Assembly (NCBI GenBank): GCA_031409515.1
Contig: JANNXJ010000045.1
Coordinates: 1 to 64,000 of the forward strand
DNA from: SHZI01 sp031409515
GTDB lineage: Bacteria > Pseudomonadota > Gammaproteobacteria > Steroidobacterales > GCA-2729495
Direction of reading: 5' to 3'
Length of the DNA: 64,000 bases
Shown: piece after piece, positions 1 to 8,449 of the stretch
How the letters are laid out: each line of letters opens with the position of its first letter
Position numbering within the stretch: the stretch's first letter is position 1
Made by a program: the position numbers and the translations under genes
Notes under the pieces: generated by a model
Told to the model about the DNA's origin: nothing
What the model saw: only the letters and a program-made list of their open reading frames with translations
Database searches by the model: none

Positions 1-92
1 CCAACCCTCCGGCCCCCCACAACCTGCCCCCGCCTTTTTTTTGTTGTTTTTTTCTGTGTGTCCCACCCAAAACAAAAAAAAAAACCAAACAA
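1..92. other. Low-complexity, probably unreliable contig end
   Basis: This stretch is dominated by runs of C, T and A and does not resemble the high-GC coding DNA that begins immediately after it. The stop codon of the adjacent oppF-like gene (93-95) lies at the junction. It is most likely poor sequence at a contig end, so the last residues of the neighbouring protein are uncertain. No gene or regulatory signal was recognised. Confidence 0.6.
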
Positions 93-1097
93 CTAAGGTC
101 CGGTACCTTCCAAGTGGCAGGCGACGGTGCGGGAAGGGTCGCCGGCTGGCGACTTGAGCACTGGGGGTGTGCTGCGACAGATATCCATCACCTTTGGGCA
201 CCGGGTGTGAAACGGACATCCGGCAGGCGGGTTGCGGGGTGACCCCACATCGCCCGCGAGCACGATCTGTTTACGCCCCTGGTTATCCACCTGGGGCACC
301 GCTGACAGCAGCGCCTCCGTGTAGGGGTGCAACGGTTTGCGGAACAGCAGAGCGGCCGGCGCCAGCTCGACGAGCTTGCCCAGGTACATCACCCCGATCT
401 GGTCGCTGACATGCTGGATCACGGCCAGGTCATGGGAGATAAAGAGAAAGGCAATGCCCCGCTCCCGCTGCAGCCGGGCGATGAGATTCAGGACCTGGGA
501 CTGGACGGAGACATCCAGGGCCGAGACGGGTTCGTCGGCCACGATGAACTGGGGATTGAGGGCCAGGGCGCGGGCAATGCCGACCCGCTGGCGCTGGCCG
601 CCGGAAAACTCATGGGGGTAGCGATTCGCCGCGAGAGGGCTCAAACCCACGACATCCAGCAGTTCAGCCACCCGAATGCTGCGTTCCGCAGCAGTTCCCA
701 CCCGGTGCACATCCAGGGGCTCCCGGACCGTCTGGGCGACCGTCCGCCGGGGGCTCAAGGAGCCATAGGGATCCTGGAATACCGCCTGCATCCGCCGGCG
801 CCAGGGCAACAGCTGGCGGCGGGTCAGGTGGGTGAGGTCCACCCCAGCAAAGCGGATGGAGCCGGAACTGGGCTGCTGCAGGCGCAGGATCGTCCGCCCC
901 AGAGTCGACTTGCCGCAGCCGGATTCCCCCACGAGACCAAGGGTCTGGCCCGCCCGGACGGTCAGGCTGACCCCATCGACCGCCTTGACCTGGCCCACGA
1001 CCCGGCGCCACAGCCCACCCCGGACCGGGAAGTACTTCCGCAGGTCCGTAACCTCTACCAGAGGTGCTGCCGTTACAGACGGGTCGCCAGGAGTCAT
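93..1097 (-). CDS. oppF: Oligopeptide ABC transporter ATPase, OppF/DppF-type
   Basis: This is the cytoplasmic ATPase that powers peptide import with OppD and the OppBC channel. Walker A GESGCGKS lies at about residues 57-64, the ABC signature SGGQRQRV near 165, Walker B ends in DEPVSALD, and the family's cysteine-bearing C-terminal tail (CPFHTRCP) is present. The 334-residue length fits the family. I chose the ATG at 1097; an in-frame upstream extension lacks conservation. The gene is separated from the rest of its operon by a cyclophilin gene on the opposite strand, with starts about 53 bp apart. Its stop codon lies against suspect sequence at the window edge, so the last few residues may be wrong. 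Confidence 0.88.
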   Translation of the reverse strand: MTPGDPSVTAAPLVEVTDLRKYFPVRGGLWRRVVGQVKAVDGVSLTVRAGQTLGLVGESGCGKSTLGRTILRLQQPSSGSIRFAGVDLTHLTRRQLLPWRRRMQAVFQDPYGSLSPRRTVAQTVREPLDVHRVGTAAERSIRVAELLDVVGLSPLAANRYPHEFSGGQRQRVGIARALALNPQFIVADEPVSALDVSVQSQVLNLIARLQRERGIAFLFISHDLAVIQHVSDQIGVMYLGKLVELAPAALLFRKPLHPYTEALLSAVPQVDNQGRKQIVLAGDVGSPRNPPAGCPFHTRCPKVMDICRSTPPVLKSPAGDPSRTVACHLEGTGP

Positions 1098-1150
1098 GTG
1101 GCAAGTATAGAGTGCGAGCCGCAATTTCCTTTCACCCTGGAGCCCAGACC

Positions 1151-1630
1151 ATGCCCTCGAAGCAGTACGACGCACCCCCAGCCCTGCAGATCGCCACCGA
1201 CCGAACCTACAAAGTCAGCATCGAGACGGGCAAGGGCGCCATTGAGCTTGAGCTGTTTCCCGAGCACGCCCCAAAGACCGTGAACAATTTCGTTTTCCTG
1301 GCCCAGGAGGGCTTCTACGACGGCGTGGTCTTTCACCGGGTGATCAGCAACTTCATGGTCCAGAGCGGCGATCCCACGGGTACCGGCCGCGGCGGCCCAG
1401 GCTATCGGTTCGAGGACGAGTTTAAGGGCAACCCGCTGCGCCATGAGCGGGGCGTCATCTCCATGGCCAACGCGGGTCCCGGCACGAACGGCAGCCAGTT
1501 TTTCATTACCCACGGGCCGCAGCCCCACCTGGACGGCAAGCACACGGTTTTCGGCAAGGTCACCAAGGGTCTGGACGTGGTGGACGCCATCGAGCAGGGC
1601 GATGTGATGGTGACGGTCACCGCGAAGTAA
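1151..1630 (+). CDS. Peptidyl-prolyl cis-trans isomerase, cyclophilin type
   Basis: This protein catalyses cis-trans isomerisation of prolyl bonds during folding. The 159 residues carry the cyclophilin core: VVFHRVISNFMVQSGDPTG contains the catalytic Phe-His-Arg region, followed by NGSQFFIT and HLDGKHTVFGKV. No signal peptide is seen, so a PpiB-like cytoplasmic enzyme is most likely. I chose the ATG at 1151 because residues upstream of it are not cyclophilin-like. The gene lies on the plus strand between oppD and oppF of a minus-strand operon, starting divergently from oppF and ending 11 bp from the oppD stop. It therefore interrupts the operon, and transcription of oppF from oppD would run antisense through it. 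Confidence 0.92.
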   Translation: MPSKQYDAPPALQIATDRTYKVSIETGKGAIELELFPEHAPKTVNNFVFLAQEGFYDGVVFHRVISNFMVQSGDPTGTGRGGPGYRFEDEFKGNPLRHERGVISMANAGPGTNGSQFFITHGPQPHLDGKHTVFGKVTKGLDVVDAIEQGDVMVTVTAK

Positions 1631-1641
1631 GGCGTCGGCGG

Positions 1642-2619
1642 CTACAGGGGGTAGTGGCAAGCCACCCCGCTGTCGCGGCCCGTCAGCACCGGGCGCTCCG
1701 CGCGGCACCGCTCCTGAACCCGCGGGCAGCGGTCCGCAAACCGGCACCCGGCCGGCAGGTTCAGCAGGTCCGGGACCCGGCCGGGGATCACGGGCAGTTC
1801 TGCTAACCGCTCACTGCGCAGCCGGGGAATCGAGGCCAGGAGGCCTGCGGTGTAGGGATGCCGCGGGCGACTGAACAGGTCTGCGGTAGCCCCCGACTCG
1901 ACAATGCTGCCGCAATACATGACGAGGGCCCGCTGGCAGGTCTCGGCGACCACGCCGAGATCGTGAGTGACCAGGATCACGGCCATGCGGAACTCGGCCT
2001 GGAGAGCCCGGAACTGCTCAAGGACCTGGGCCTGGGTGGTCACGTCGAGGGCCGTGGTCGGCTCGTCGGCGATGAGCAGCCTGGGGTTGCAGGACAGGGC
2101 CATGGCGATCATCACCCGCTGCCGCATGCCGCCGGACAGCTGGTGGGGATAATCATCCAGCCGGTTGGCAGGCTCGGGAATACCAACTTTGGCCAGGAGT
2201 TCTGCGGCTAACGGGCGGGCCTGCCGCCGGGTGAGATCCCGATGCCGGCAGAGAACGTCGGTCATCTGGTTGCCGATGGTGAACACCGGATTCAGGGCGG
2301 TCATTGGCTCCTGAAAGATCATCGAGAGCTCCCGCCCCCGCAGGTCTTCCAGGTCCCGGTTGGGCAGCGGCACCAGGTCACGCCCGTCAAGCTCGATGCT
2401 GCCGCTGGCGATCCGCCCGGGAGGCATCGGAATAAGGCGGAGCATGGCCAGCCCGGTCACGGTCTTGCCGCAGCCGGACTCGCCAACGAGACCCAGGGTT
2501 TCGTTCGGCTGGACGTCAAAGCTGACGCTGTCCACGGCCCGGATCACCCCGTCCTCCGTGACGAACTCCACGGTCAGGTCCCGGACCTTCAGCACCGGCC
2601 GGCTGGAGTCCCCCGCCAT
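1642..2619 (-). CDS. oppD: Oligopeptide ABC transporter ATPase, OppD-type
   Basis: This is the ATP-hydrolysing subunit of the peptide importer, partner of OppF. Walker A GESGCGKT is at about residues 46-53, with signature LSGGMRQRVMIA, Walker B LLIADEPTTALD and a switch histidine in LVTHDLGV. The C-terminal CRFADRCP motif is typical of OppD/F. The ATG at 2619 overlaps the oppC stop as ATGA, indicating translational coupling; a TTG one codon upstream is less likely. The protein is 325 residues, normal for the family. It ends 11 bp from the convergent cyclophilin gene. Confidence 0.92.
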   Translation of the reverse strand: MAGDSSRPVLKVRDLTVEFVTEDGVIRAVDSVSFDVQPNETLGLVGESGCGKTVTGLAMLRLIPMPPGRIASGSIELDGRDLVPLPNRDLEDLRGRELSMIFQEPMTALNPVFTIGNQMTDVLCRHRDLTRRQARPLAAELLAKVGIPEPANRLDDYPHQLSGGMRQRVMIAMALSCNPRLLIADEPTTALDVTTQAQVLEQFRALQAEFRMAVILVTHDLGVVAETCQRALVMYCGSIVESGATADLFSRPRHPYTAGLLASIPRLRSERLAELPVIPGRVPDLLNLPAGCRFADRCPRVQERCRAERPVLTGRDSGVACHYPL

Positions 2620-3509
2620 CAACCGACTTTTCTCGGGTCAAGGGCGTCCTGCAGTGCATCCGCGACGGCATTGAAGGCCATCACCAGACCGAACATCAGT
2701 AGCGAAGCAGCGAGGAAGTTGTTGTAGAAGCCGGCAAGAACTTCCTTGGTGCTCTCGTCGATCATCAGTCCCCAGCTCATGCCGTCCTTGATGCCCAGGC
2801 CGAGAAAACTGAGGATCACCTCGGCCTTGATGGCGCTGACGAAGGTAATCGAGGCCTGCACGAGGAGGATGTGCCCGGTATTGGGGAGAATGTGGCGAAA
2901 AATGATGGCCACTTCCGAAACGCCGATGGAGTGGGCTGCCTCCACGTACTCCATGCCCCGGAGCTTGATCACTTCACCCCGGATCAACCGTCCGGTGCCC
3001 ACCCAGAACGTGGCAATCATGGCGACCTGCATGGCCCAGGGGTTGTCGGTCAGGGCGTAGGCGACGGCCGCCACGAACAGGTAAAAGGGAATGGCGTCGA
3101 GGACGCCTATGCACCAGAGCAGGAACTCGTCGATCCAGCTGCCGACGAAGAAGCCGGCGAAGGCGCCGAGCACGGCGCCGATGAGCGTAGCCGCCAGCGC
3201 CACGCTCAGCCCGACCTCAAAGGCGGTGGCGGTGCTAAACACGGCGCGGTCGAAAATGTCCTGGCCGATAATGTTGGTGCCAAACCAGTGGACGCTGGAA
3301 ACAGGTTCCCACTTGGTACCGGTCAGGTCGGCCCAGCCTCCCGCCCACCAGCCGAGCCAGGCGCCGAGGGCCACGACGAAGTAAGCGAGCACGACGCCGA
3401 GGGCCAGCATGCCGAGCCGGTCGCGACCGAACTTTCGGGCGGCCTGGCGCCAGAGCGATTCCCCACGGACACGAGTTGCCGCTGGCATGGGCAGGGTCAC
3501 GGCGTTCAT
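2619..3509 (-). CDS. oppC: Oligopeptide ABC transporter permease, OppC-type
   Basis: This inner-membrane permease forms half of the peptide channel. The 296-residue protein has an N-terminal membrane segment near residues 34-55, a periplasmic loop, then the binding-protein-dependent transport core. The EAA-like loop (EYVEAAHSIGVSEVAIIFRHILPN) contacts the ATPases, and the C-terminus LQDALDPR is diagnostic for OppC/DppC. The start is the ATG at 3507-3509, overlapping the oppB stop as ATGA. A longer reading frame extends upstream but only shadows oppB. Confidence 0.93.
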   Translation of the reverse strand: MNAVTLPMPAATRVRGESLWRQAARKFGRDRLGMLALGVVLAYFVVALGAWLGWWAGGWADLTGTKWEPVSSVHWFGTNIIGQDIFDRAVFSTATAFEVGLSVALAATLIGAVLGAFAGFFVGSWIDEFLLWCIGVLDAIPFYLFVAAVAYALTDNPWAMQVAMIATFWVGTGRLIRGEVIKLRGMEYVEAAHSIGVSEVAIIFRHILPNTGHILLVQASITFVSAIKAEVILSFLGLGIKDGMSWGLMIDESTKEVLAGFYNNFLAASLLMFGLVMAFNAVADALQDALDPRKVG

Positions 3510-4456
3510 TTCAGGGTCACCCGGGGATCCACGACGCGGTAGAGGATGTCGTTGAGGACCACGACCAGCACGAAGAGTATGGCGGTGAGACTGACTACGG
3601 CCTTCAGCACCGGCTGGTCGCCCGTCACGATGGCCTCGTAAGTGGCCTTGCCGATGCCCGGAATGCCAAAGTAGCTCTCGATCAACAGCGCGCCGCCGAT
3701 GGCCACCTGGGGTATGGAGAACATGACCCGGGTGATGAACGGTATGAGGCAGTTCTTGAGGATGTTGCGCAACAGGATGCGGGACTCCGGCAAGCCGAAG
3801 GCCCGCGCCGTCCGGACATGGTCCCGGGTCATTTCCTCGACGATCACCGAGCGGTAGAACCGCGTGTCGTAGCCCAGGGCCACGAACATCGTCGCGAGCG
3901 TCGGCACCGTCACATAACTGAGGTAATTGCCCAGGGAACTGGCGTTCCAGCCCCGCACGGGAAACAGGTCGAGCCCGTCGCTGGAACTGAGGACTATCTG
4001 AAAACCGATGATCACGATGAGAAAACTGACGCTCATCCCGATGACGGCTACCGCCATGATCAGCTTGTCTGGCCACCGGCCCCGCCAGTAGGCGGCAGCC
4101 AGGGCGAGCAGCAGACCCACCACGTGGCCGAGGATAAAGCCTGGCAGGATCAGGATCAGGGACACGGGAATCGTCTTCGCCAGCAGGGTCGTGACGGGCT
4201 CGCCCGTGGAAGATTCACCGAAATTGAAGGTCACGATCTCCCGCAGGAAGCCCAGGTAGCGCTGGAGGAACGGCTGGTCGTAGCCGAGCTGGTGCCGGAC
4301 TTCCAGAATCTGGTCCGGCGTGGGGTTCTTGCCCAGCAACTGGTAGGTCATGTCCGGTCCGAAGTAGACCATCAGCGCGAAGCTCACCAGGGTGACGCCG
4401 AAGATCAGCGGCAGCCCGGCGAGCAGCTTGCGGAGGGCGTACTGGACGATCTCCAC
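3506..4456 (-). CDS. oppB: Oligopeptide ABC transporter permease, OppB-type
   Basis: This is the second channel-forming permease of the importer. It has 316 residues with about six membrane helices, an N-terminal helix (residues 7-30) typical of OppB/DppB and an EAA loop region (DHVRTARAFGLPESRILLRN). The C-terminus ILYRVVDPRV is diagnostic. It starts with GTG three bases after the oppA stop and overlaps oppC by 4 bp, so oppABCD is one transcription unit. Peptide specificity cannot be read from the permease. Confidence 0.93.
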   Translation of the reverse strand: MEIVQYALRKLLAGLPLIFGVTLVSFALMVYFGPDMTYQLLGKNPTPDQILEVRHQLGYDQPFLQRYLGFLREIVTFNFGESSTGEPVTTLLAKTIPVSLILILPGFILGHVVGLLLALAAAYWRGRWPDKLIMAVAVIGMSVSFLIVIIGFQIVLSSSDGLDLFPVRGWNASSLGNYLSYVTVPTLATMFVALGYDTRFYRSVIVEEMTRDHVRTARAFGLPESRILLRNILKNCLIPFITRVMFSIPQVAIGGALLIESYFGIPGIGKATYEAIVTGDQPVLKAVVSLTAILFVLVVVLNDILYRVVDPRVTLK

Positions 4457-4459
4457 GTC

Positions 4460-6343
4460 TCAGCCGCCCTTCCCGGTCGCAGGGCTGGTGGGTGAATCCG
4501 GCGCAAGGTCCACGTACTTCAGCCAGAAGCCGCCGAGGATTTCCCGGTCCGGTACCGCGATGACATCCTTGTGCCAGAGATAGATCCGGGTTCTGGAAAT
4601 GCCGGTGATGGCGACACAGTCATCGAGAACGATCTGGTTCATGCGGTGGTAGAGCGCCGTGCGTTCCGGCGAGGGCTGCATGACGGAGGACTCCTCATAG
4701 AGGCGGTCGTACTCCGGGTTCTTCCAGTTGGCATCGTTGGAGCCGGGCGAGGCATTGGGCCCGTAAAAGAGCTGCAGGGTGTTCTCGGCGTCGGGATAGT
4801 CCAGTCCCCAGCCTTTGGCCACCAGGGGCAGCTGGCTGCGTTTCCAGGCGCGGGAAATGTCGCCGAAGTTCGCATAGGTCTTCTGTACAACCTTATCCTG
4901 GGGAAAGCCGATATCCCGCAGCCAGGCGCGAAACTGCTCAAAGAACAGGCGCTCAGTGGTGCCGGCGGTGGTGCCATAAACAACCGTGGGCAGGTTGTCC
5001 GGCGTCCAGCCGTTGTCCTTGAGCAGCTTGCGGGCGCCTGCCACATCCCGGGTCACGCTGGCGCGGGACAGTGCCGGGTCGAACTCCGGACTGGCCGGCA
5101 CGATGATGCCGGGAAAGTATTCGCCGAGTCCAAAGTACCAGCTGTTGTTCCGGGCCTCCCAGTCGTAGCCCTTGATCATGGCGCAGCGCAGAGCCTTGTT
5201 CCGCCGTTCCCGCTCCGGGTCCGGGTTGTAGCCAAACTCCGGGTAGTCCATGTTGAATGCTGTGAAGACGAAGCCGGCCTCGAGGCCGCCGTAGACGTGG
5301 TACCGGGCAGCGTATTCGGGCCGGAGGGTTACGGGGCGTTTGCTGGCCAGCACCCGGTCGATCTGTTCAATGGGCAGCACCGTCAGCTGGACCTCGTCGC
5401 CCTTGGTGAAGGATGACCAGGAGGCGCTGGACTCGTTGATGAAGTTGAATTCGAGGCGGTCGACGAAGGGTGGAGATCTGCCCTGGAGGGCCTGAACGCC
5501 GCTGAACTTCTGGGTGGCGGGGTTGTAGCCCTCGGCTGCCAGGTCGACGGGTTCCTGCCGGTAGTTGGGATTGCGCTCCATCACCACCCGGGCAGTGTCG
5601 TAGGACACGAGCCTGAAGGGTCCCGAGCCCACCGGCCGAACCCCCAGACCCTTCCCGTACTTCTCCACAGCCTCCCGGGGAACCAGGGCGGAGTAACCCT
5701 GCGCCAGCGTCGCCGTGAGCTGGGGATAGGGCCGGGTCAGCCGGATTTCGAGCGTGTGGTCGTCGACGGCCCGCAAGCCACTCACGGGCTGCGCGTAGTC
5801 GGAGCCGGCGGCCTTCCACTCGTCGAGGCCCGTGATGCGGCCTTGCCAGAGCCAGGCGCCCTGGGGCTGATTCTCCGGGTCGAACTGGCGCTTGATGGAG
5901 TAGATGAAGTCCTCGGCGACCACTTCCCGGCCCCGGCCGCCAGCGAAGCAGGGATCGTCAATGAACCGGACGCCCTTCTTAAGGCGGATGGTGTAGGTGA
6001 GGCCATCCGGCGAGACCACCGGAAAGTCCACGGCCAGGTTCGGTTTCAGCAGGTAGGGTCGCGCCAGGTACTGGTAGGAATAGAGGGTGTCGTAGGCATT
6101 GACGATCACGAAGTTGGCGTAGATGTTGGCGCCCTGGACCGGATCGAGGGTGGTGGGGGCCTGGTCCATCGCGAAATGGAAGGTCTTTAGGGCGGGAGAC
6201 GCCGCCCCGGAGCCAGACGGTGACCCACAGCCAGTGAGACTACAGATCAGGAAAATGGCAAAAGAAACGGGAATTAGTCTAAGTAGCCCCACAGACGGCA
6301 CAGATAAAGCCTTTCTGGGAGAATTTTTCCCCACTATGATCAT
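4460..6343 (-). CDS. oppA: Peptide ABC transporter substrate-binding lipoprotein, OppA-type
   Basis: This is the first gene of the operon and the extracytoplasmic solute receptor that captures peptides. It starts at an ATG at 6343, then has a basic segment, a hydrophobic stretch and a lipobox (LTGC, lipidated Cys about residue 39). At 627 residues it is longer than most OppA proteins (about 540), but the bacterial family-5 binding fold is clear, with a MDQAPTTLDPVQ-like N-terminal motif. No Shine-Dalgarno sequence is obvious before the ATG. The start is only 27 bp from the divergent dtd start, so the promoters must overlap the coding sequences. Confidence 0.88.
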   Translation of the reverse strand: MIIVGKNSPRKALSVPSVGLLRLIPVSFAIFLICSLTGCGSPSGSGAASPALKTFHFAMDQAPTTLDPVQGANIYANFVIVNAYDTLYSYQYLARPYLLKPNLAVDFPVVSPDGLTYTIRLKKGVRFIDDPCFAGGRGREVVAEDFIYSIKRQFDPENQPQGAWLWQGRITGLDEWKAAGSDYAQPVSGLRAVDDHTLEIRLTRPYPQLTATLAQGYSALVPREAVEKYGKGLGVRPVGSGPFRLVSYDTARVVMERNPNYRQEPVDLAAEGYNPATQKFSGVQALQGRSPPFVDRLEFNFINESSASWSSFTKGDEVQLTVLPIEQIDRVLASKRPVTLRPEYAARYHVYGGLEAGFVFTAFNMDYPEFGYNPDPERERRNKALRCAMIKGYDWEARNNSWYFGLGEYFPGIIVPASPEFDPALSRASVTRDVAGARKLLKDNGWTPDNLPTVVYGTTAGTTERLFFEQFRAWLRDIGFPQDKVVQKTYANFGDISRAWKRSQLPLVAKGWGLDYPDAENTLQLFYGPNASPGSNDANWKNPEYDRLYEESSVMQPSPERTALYHRMNQIVLDDCVAITGISRTRIYLWHKDVIAVPDREILGGFWLKYVDLAPDSPTSPATGKGG

Positions 6344-6370
6344 GAATAGAATCTTGTGGGGGAAAAGATC

Positions 6371-6832
6371 GTGATTGGGCTTCTGCAAAGGGTTAGGTGG
6401 GGAAAAGTATCTGTATCTGGCCAGATTATCGCCACCATCGGGCCGGGCCTGCTGGTTTTGGTCGGTGTCGAGCGGGGGGACTCGCCCGCGGTTGCTGCCC
6501 GGCTGGCCGAACGGCTCCTCGCGTACCGGGTGTTCGGCGACGACGCCGGCCGTATGAACCGGAGTCTGGTTGATGTGAGCGGGGAGTTGCTCCTGGTGCC
6601 CCAGTTCACGCTGGTGGCGGATACGGGCCAGGGCAATCGTCCCGGCTTCGACGCGGCAGCCCCACCCGCCGAGGGGCAGCGGCTGTTTGAGCACCTCGTG
6701 ACCGCAGCAAAGTCCCGCTGGCCCCGGGTAGAGACGGGCCAGTTTGGTGCCGATATGGAGGTAGAACTGGTCAACAGCGGTCCCGTCACATTTTCCCTGC
6801 GTGTGGCGCCCGACTCTGAGCCCCGATCGTGA
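6371..6832 (+). CDS. dtd: D-aminoacyl-tRNA deacylase
   Basis: This enzyme hydrolyses D-amino acids wrongly attached to tRNA and is cytoplasmic. The 153 residues match the family (about 145): N-terminal LLQRV, the active-site loop ELLLVPQFTLVADTGQGNRPGF containing the SQ-like VPQFT, and a C-terminal NSGPVTFSLRV that corresponds to the Gly-cisPro motif. I prefer the GTG at 6371, preceded by a purine-rich GGGGGAAAAG; a GTG at 6356 is also possible. It stands alone ahead of the tat operon, starting divergently from the opp operon. Confidence 0.92.
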   Translation: MIGLLQRVRWGKVSVSGQIIATIGPGLLVLVGVERGDSPAVAARLAERLLAYRVFGDDAGRMNRSLVDVSGELLLVPQFTLVADTGQGNRPGFDAAAPPAEGQRLFEHLVTAAKSRWPRVETGQFGADMEVELVNSGPVTFSLRVAPDSEPRS

Positions 6833-6855
6833 TCTTTGTCACGTAGCGGCACTAC

Positions 6856-6910
6856 GATAGGACTATCCTAATCGCTTAGGATTGCTTTTCAGCGCCGCGT
6901 TTGTCGCGGC
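6856..6910. promoter_or_regulatory. Cluster of three inverted repeats between dtd and tatA
   Basis: Three adjacent hairpin-forming sequences fill the gap. GATAG-GA-CTATC is at 6856-6867, ATCCTAA-TCGC-TTAGGAT at 6865-6882 is followed by TGCTTTTC, and GCCGCG-N5-CGCGGC is at 6894-6910. The middle one could be a weak dtd terminator. The overlap of the first two would permit alternative structures or a dimeric operator for tatABC. No assignment is certain. Confidence 0.4.
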
Positions 6911-6937
6911 AACCTCGAACTTACTGGAGATACGACC

Positions 6938-7183
6938 ATGGGTCTTGGCGGTATCAGCATCTGGCAGCTCCTCATCGTACTGCTCATTGTCGTGATGATC
7001 TTCGGCACCAAGCGCCTGAAGGACATCGGCTCGGACCTGGGCGGCGCGCTCAAGGGCTTCAAGAAGGCGATGTCAGACGTCGAAAAGGAGCCCGAAGAGG
7101 CCCGCCAGCTGGGCAAGCCGGACGCGGAGTTTACGGAGTCGAGCTCTGCGAAGCGCGAATCAGAGCGCAGCGGCAGCGCCTGA
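6938..7183 (+). CDS. tatA: Sec-independent protein translocase subunit TatA
   Basis: TatA oligomers form the pore through which folded twin-arginine proteins cross the inner membrane. The 81-residue protein has the family plan: a short N-terminal membrane helix (WQLLIVLLIVVMIFG), the hinge FGTKRL, an amphipathic helix (DLGGALKGFKKAM) and a polar acidic tail. It is the first gene of tatABC. The ATG is preceded by CTGGAG at good spacing. Confidence 0.96.
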   Translation: MGLGGISIWQLLIVLLIVVMIFGTKRLKDIGSDLGGALKGFKKAMSDVEKEPEEARQLGKPDAEFTESSSAKRESERSGSA

Positions 7184-7234
7184 TCTGCAGATGCCTGATC
7201 TGCGATGCCTCATTTGCGATGTCTGAGTCGCTAT
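7178..7234 (+). repeat. Imperfect tandem repeat filling the tatA-tatB gap
   Basis: Four degenerate 14-15 bp units run from the last codon of tatA to the tatB start: GCCTGATCTGCAGAT, GCCTGATCTGCGAT, GCCTCATTTGCGAT and GTCTGAGTCGCTAT. The first unit includes the tatA stop codon and the last runs into the tatB ATG (7233). No good Shine-Dalgarno is visible, so tatB translation may depend on this leader. The repeat probably arose by slippage. Confidence 0.6.
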
Positions 7235-7568
7235 GTTTGAGATCGGTTTCTGGGAGCTGGCGCTGATTTTCGCGCTGGGCCTCGTCGTTCTGGGGCCCGA
7301 GAAGTTGCCGAAGGTCGCCGCCCAGCTCGGACGCTACGCCGGCCAGGCGCGGCGCATGGCCCGGACCCTGACGGCCCAGATCCAGGATGAGCTGGAAGCC
7401 GAGGAACGGCGCTTCCGGGCCAAGGAGCCCCCGCCCGCGACCGCAGAACCTGTCTACAGCCGACCCGGCGCCGAAGACCTGATCCCGGGTACCTCGGTTG
7501 CAGACGATCCCGCGACAAACTCCACCGCCGACGCAGACGCCGGGACCGCCGACCGACCCCGGACCTGA
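7233..7568 (+). CDS. tatB: Sec-independent protein translocase subunit TatB
   Basis: TatB works with TatC in recognising twin-arginine signal peptides. The N-terminus MFEIGFWELALIFALGL is characteristic of TatB, with the conserved membrane Glu and the GPEKLP hinge, then a long amphipathic helix. The tail is rich in Pro, Glu and Ala. It has 111 residues, near the shorter end of the family. It follows tatA through a tandem-repeat spacer and precedes tatC by 19 bp. Confidence 0.95.
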   Translation: MFEIGFWELALIFALGLVVLGPEKLPKVAAQLGRYAGQARRMARTLTAQIQDELEAEERRFRAKEPPPATAEPVYSRPGAEDLIPGTSVADDPATNSTADADAGTADRPRT

Positions 7569-7587
7569 GTCCGGAGCCCCGACTGTC

Positions 7588-8376
7588 ATGGCGGACAACG
7601 ATCATCAGCACAACGACGCCCCGGAGCAGCTGCCCGAGGCCAGCCTGATGTCCCATCTGCTCGAGCTCCGCTCGCGGCTGCTGAAGGCGGTGGGTTCCGT
7701 GCTGGGAATTTTCGTCTGCCTCCTGCCCTTCACGCAGCAGGTCTTCGAGGCAGTGGCCCACCCGCTGATGTCCAAGCTGCCCAAGGGCGCAACGATGATC
7801 GCCACCGAAGTGGCGTCGCCGTTCCTCACGCCCTTCAAGGCGAGCTTCTACGTCGCCATCCTGCTCGGCATACCCGTGGTGATCTACCAGATCTGGGCGT
7901 TCGTGGCGCCGGGACTCTACCGCCGTGAGAAGCGTCTGGCAGTGCCCCTGCTGATTTCCAGCGTGGTGCTTTTCTATGTGGGCGTAGCCTTTGCCTACTT
8001 TGTGATTTTTCCGATCATGTTCAGCTTTTTTGCGACGGCCGCACCTGCCGGGGTGCAGGTGATGACCGACATCAACAGCTATCTGGACTTCGTACTGGTG
8101 CTGTTCATTGCCTTTGGCGTGGCCTTTGAAGTGCCGGTGGCTACGGTGCTTCTCGTCCTGAGCGGTATTGTCGGCATCGATGCGCTGACGAAGAACCGGC
8201 AGTACGTGTTCCTGGGCGCGTTCGTGGTCGGGATGCTGCTGACGCCGCCGGACGTGTTCTCCCAGACGCTGCTGGCGATTCCCATGTACCTGCTCTATGA
8301 GGCGGGGATCATAATGGCGCGCATCCTTTCCCAGCCGGAAGCCGCGGTTACTCCAGTGGGCGACAAACCCGCCTGA
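7588..8376 (+). CDS. tatC: Sec-independent protein translocase subunit TatC
   Basis: TatC is the six-helix membrane receptor for twin-arginine signal peptides. The 262 residues include the conserved N-terminal SLMSHLLELRSRL, the FKASFYVAILLGIPVVIYQ segment with the P-x-x-Y-Q element, the YRREKR loop and the late LTPPDVFSQ motif. I chose the ATG at 7588; an upstream in-frame extension only reads through the tatB tail. It is the last gene of tatABC. Confidence 0.96.
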   Translation: MADNDHQHNDAPEQLPEASLMSHLLELRSRLLKAVGSVLGIFVCLLPFTQQVFEAVAHPLMSKLPKGATMIATEVASPFLTPFKASFYVAILLGIPVVIYQIWAFVAPGLYRREKRLAVPLLISSVVLFYVGVAFAYFVIFPIMFSFFATAAPAGVQVMTDINSYLDFVLVLFIAFGVAFEVPVATVLLVLSGIVGIDALTKNRQYVFLGAFVVGMLLTPPDVFSQTLLAIPMYLLYEAGIIMARILSQPEAAVTPVGDKPA

Positions 8377-8449
8377 CGTCGGCATTGCTGCCCGGGGCAC
8401 CTTGCCGGGATAATCCCCGCCCACCGTTCATTTTCCTGGAGTCACCAGC

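Noticed and set aside
2619..4076. Long N-terminal extension of oppC
   Set aside because: The extra residues are a shadow of oppB; the ATG overlapping the oppB stop starts the conserved permease.
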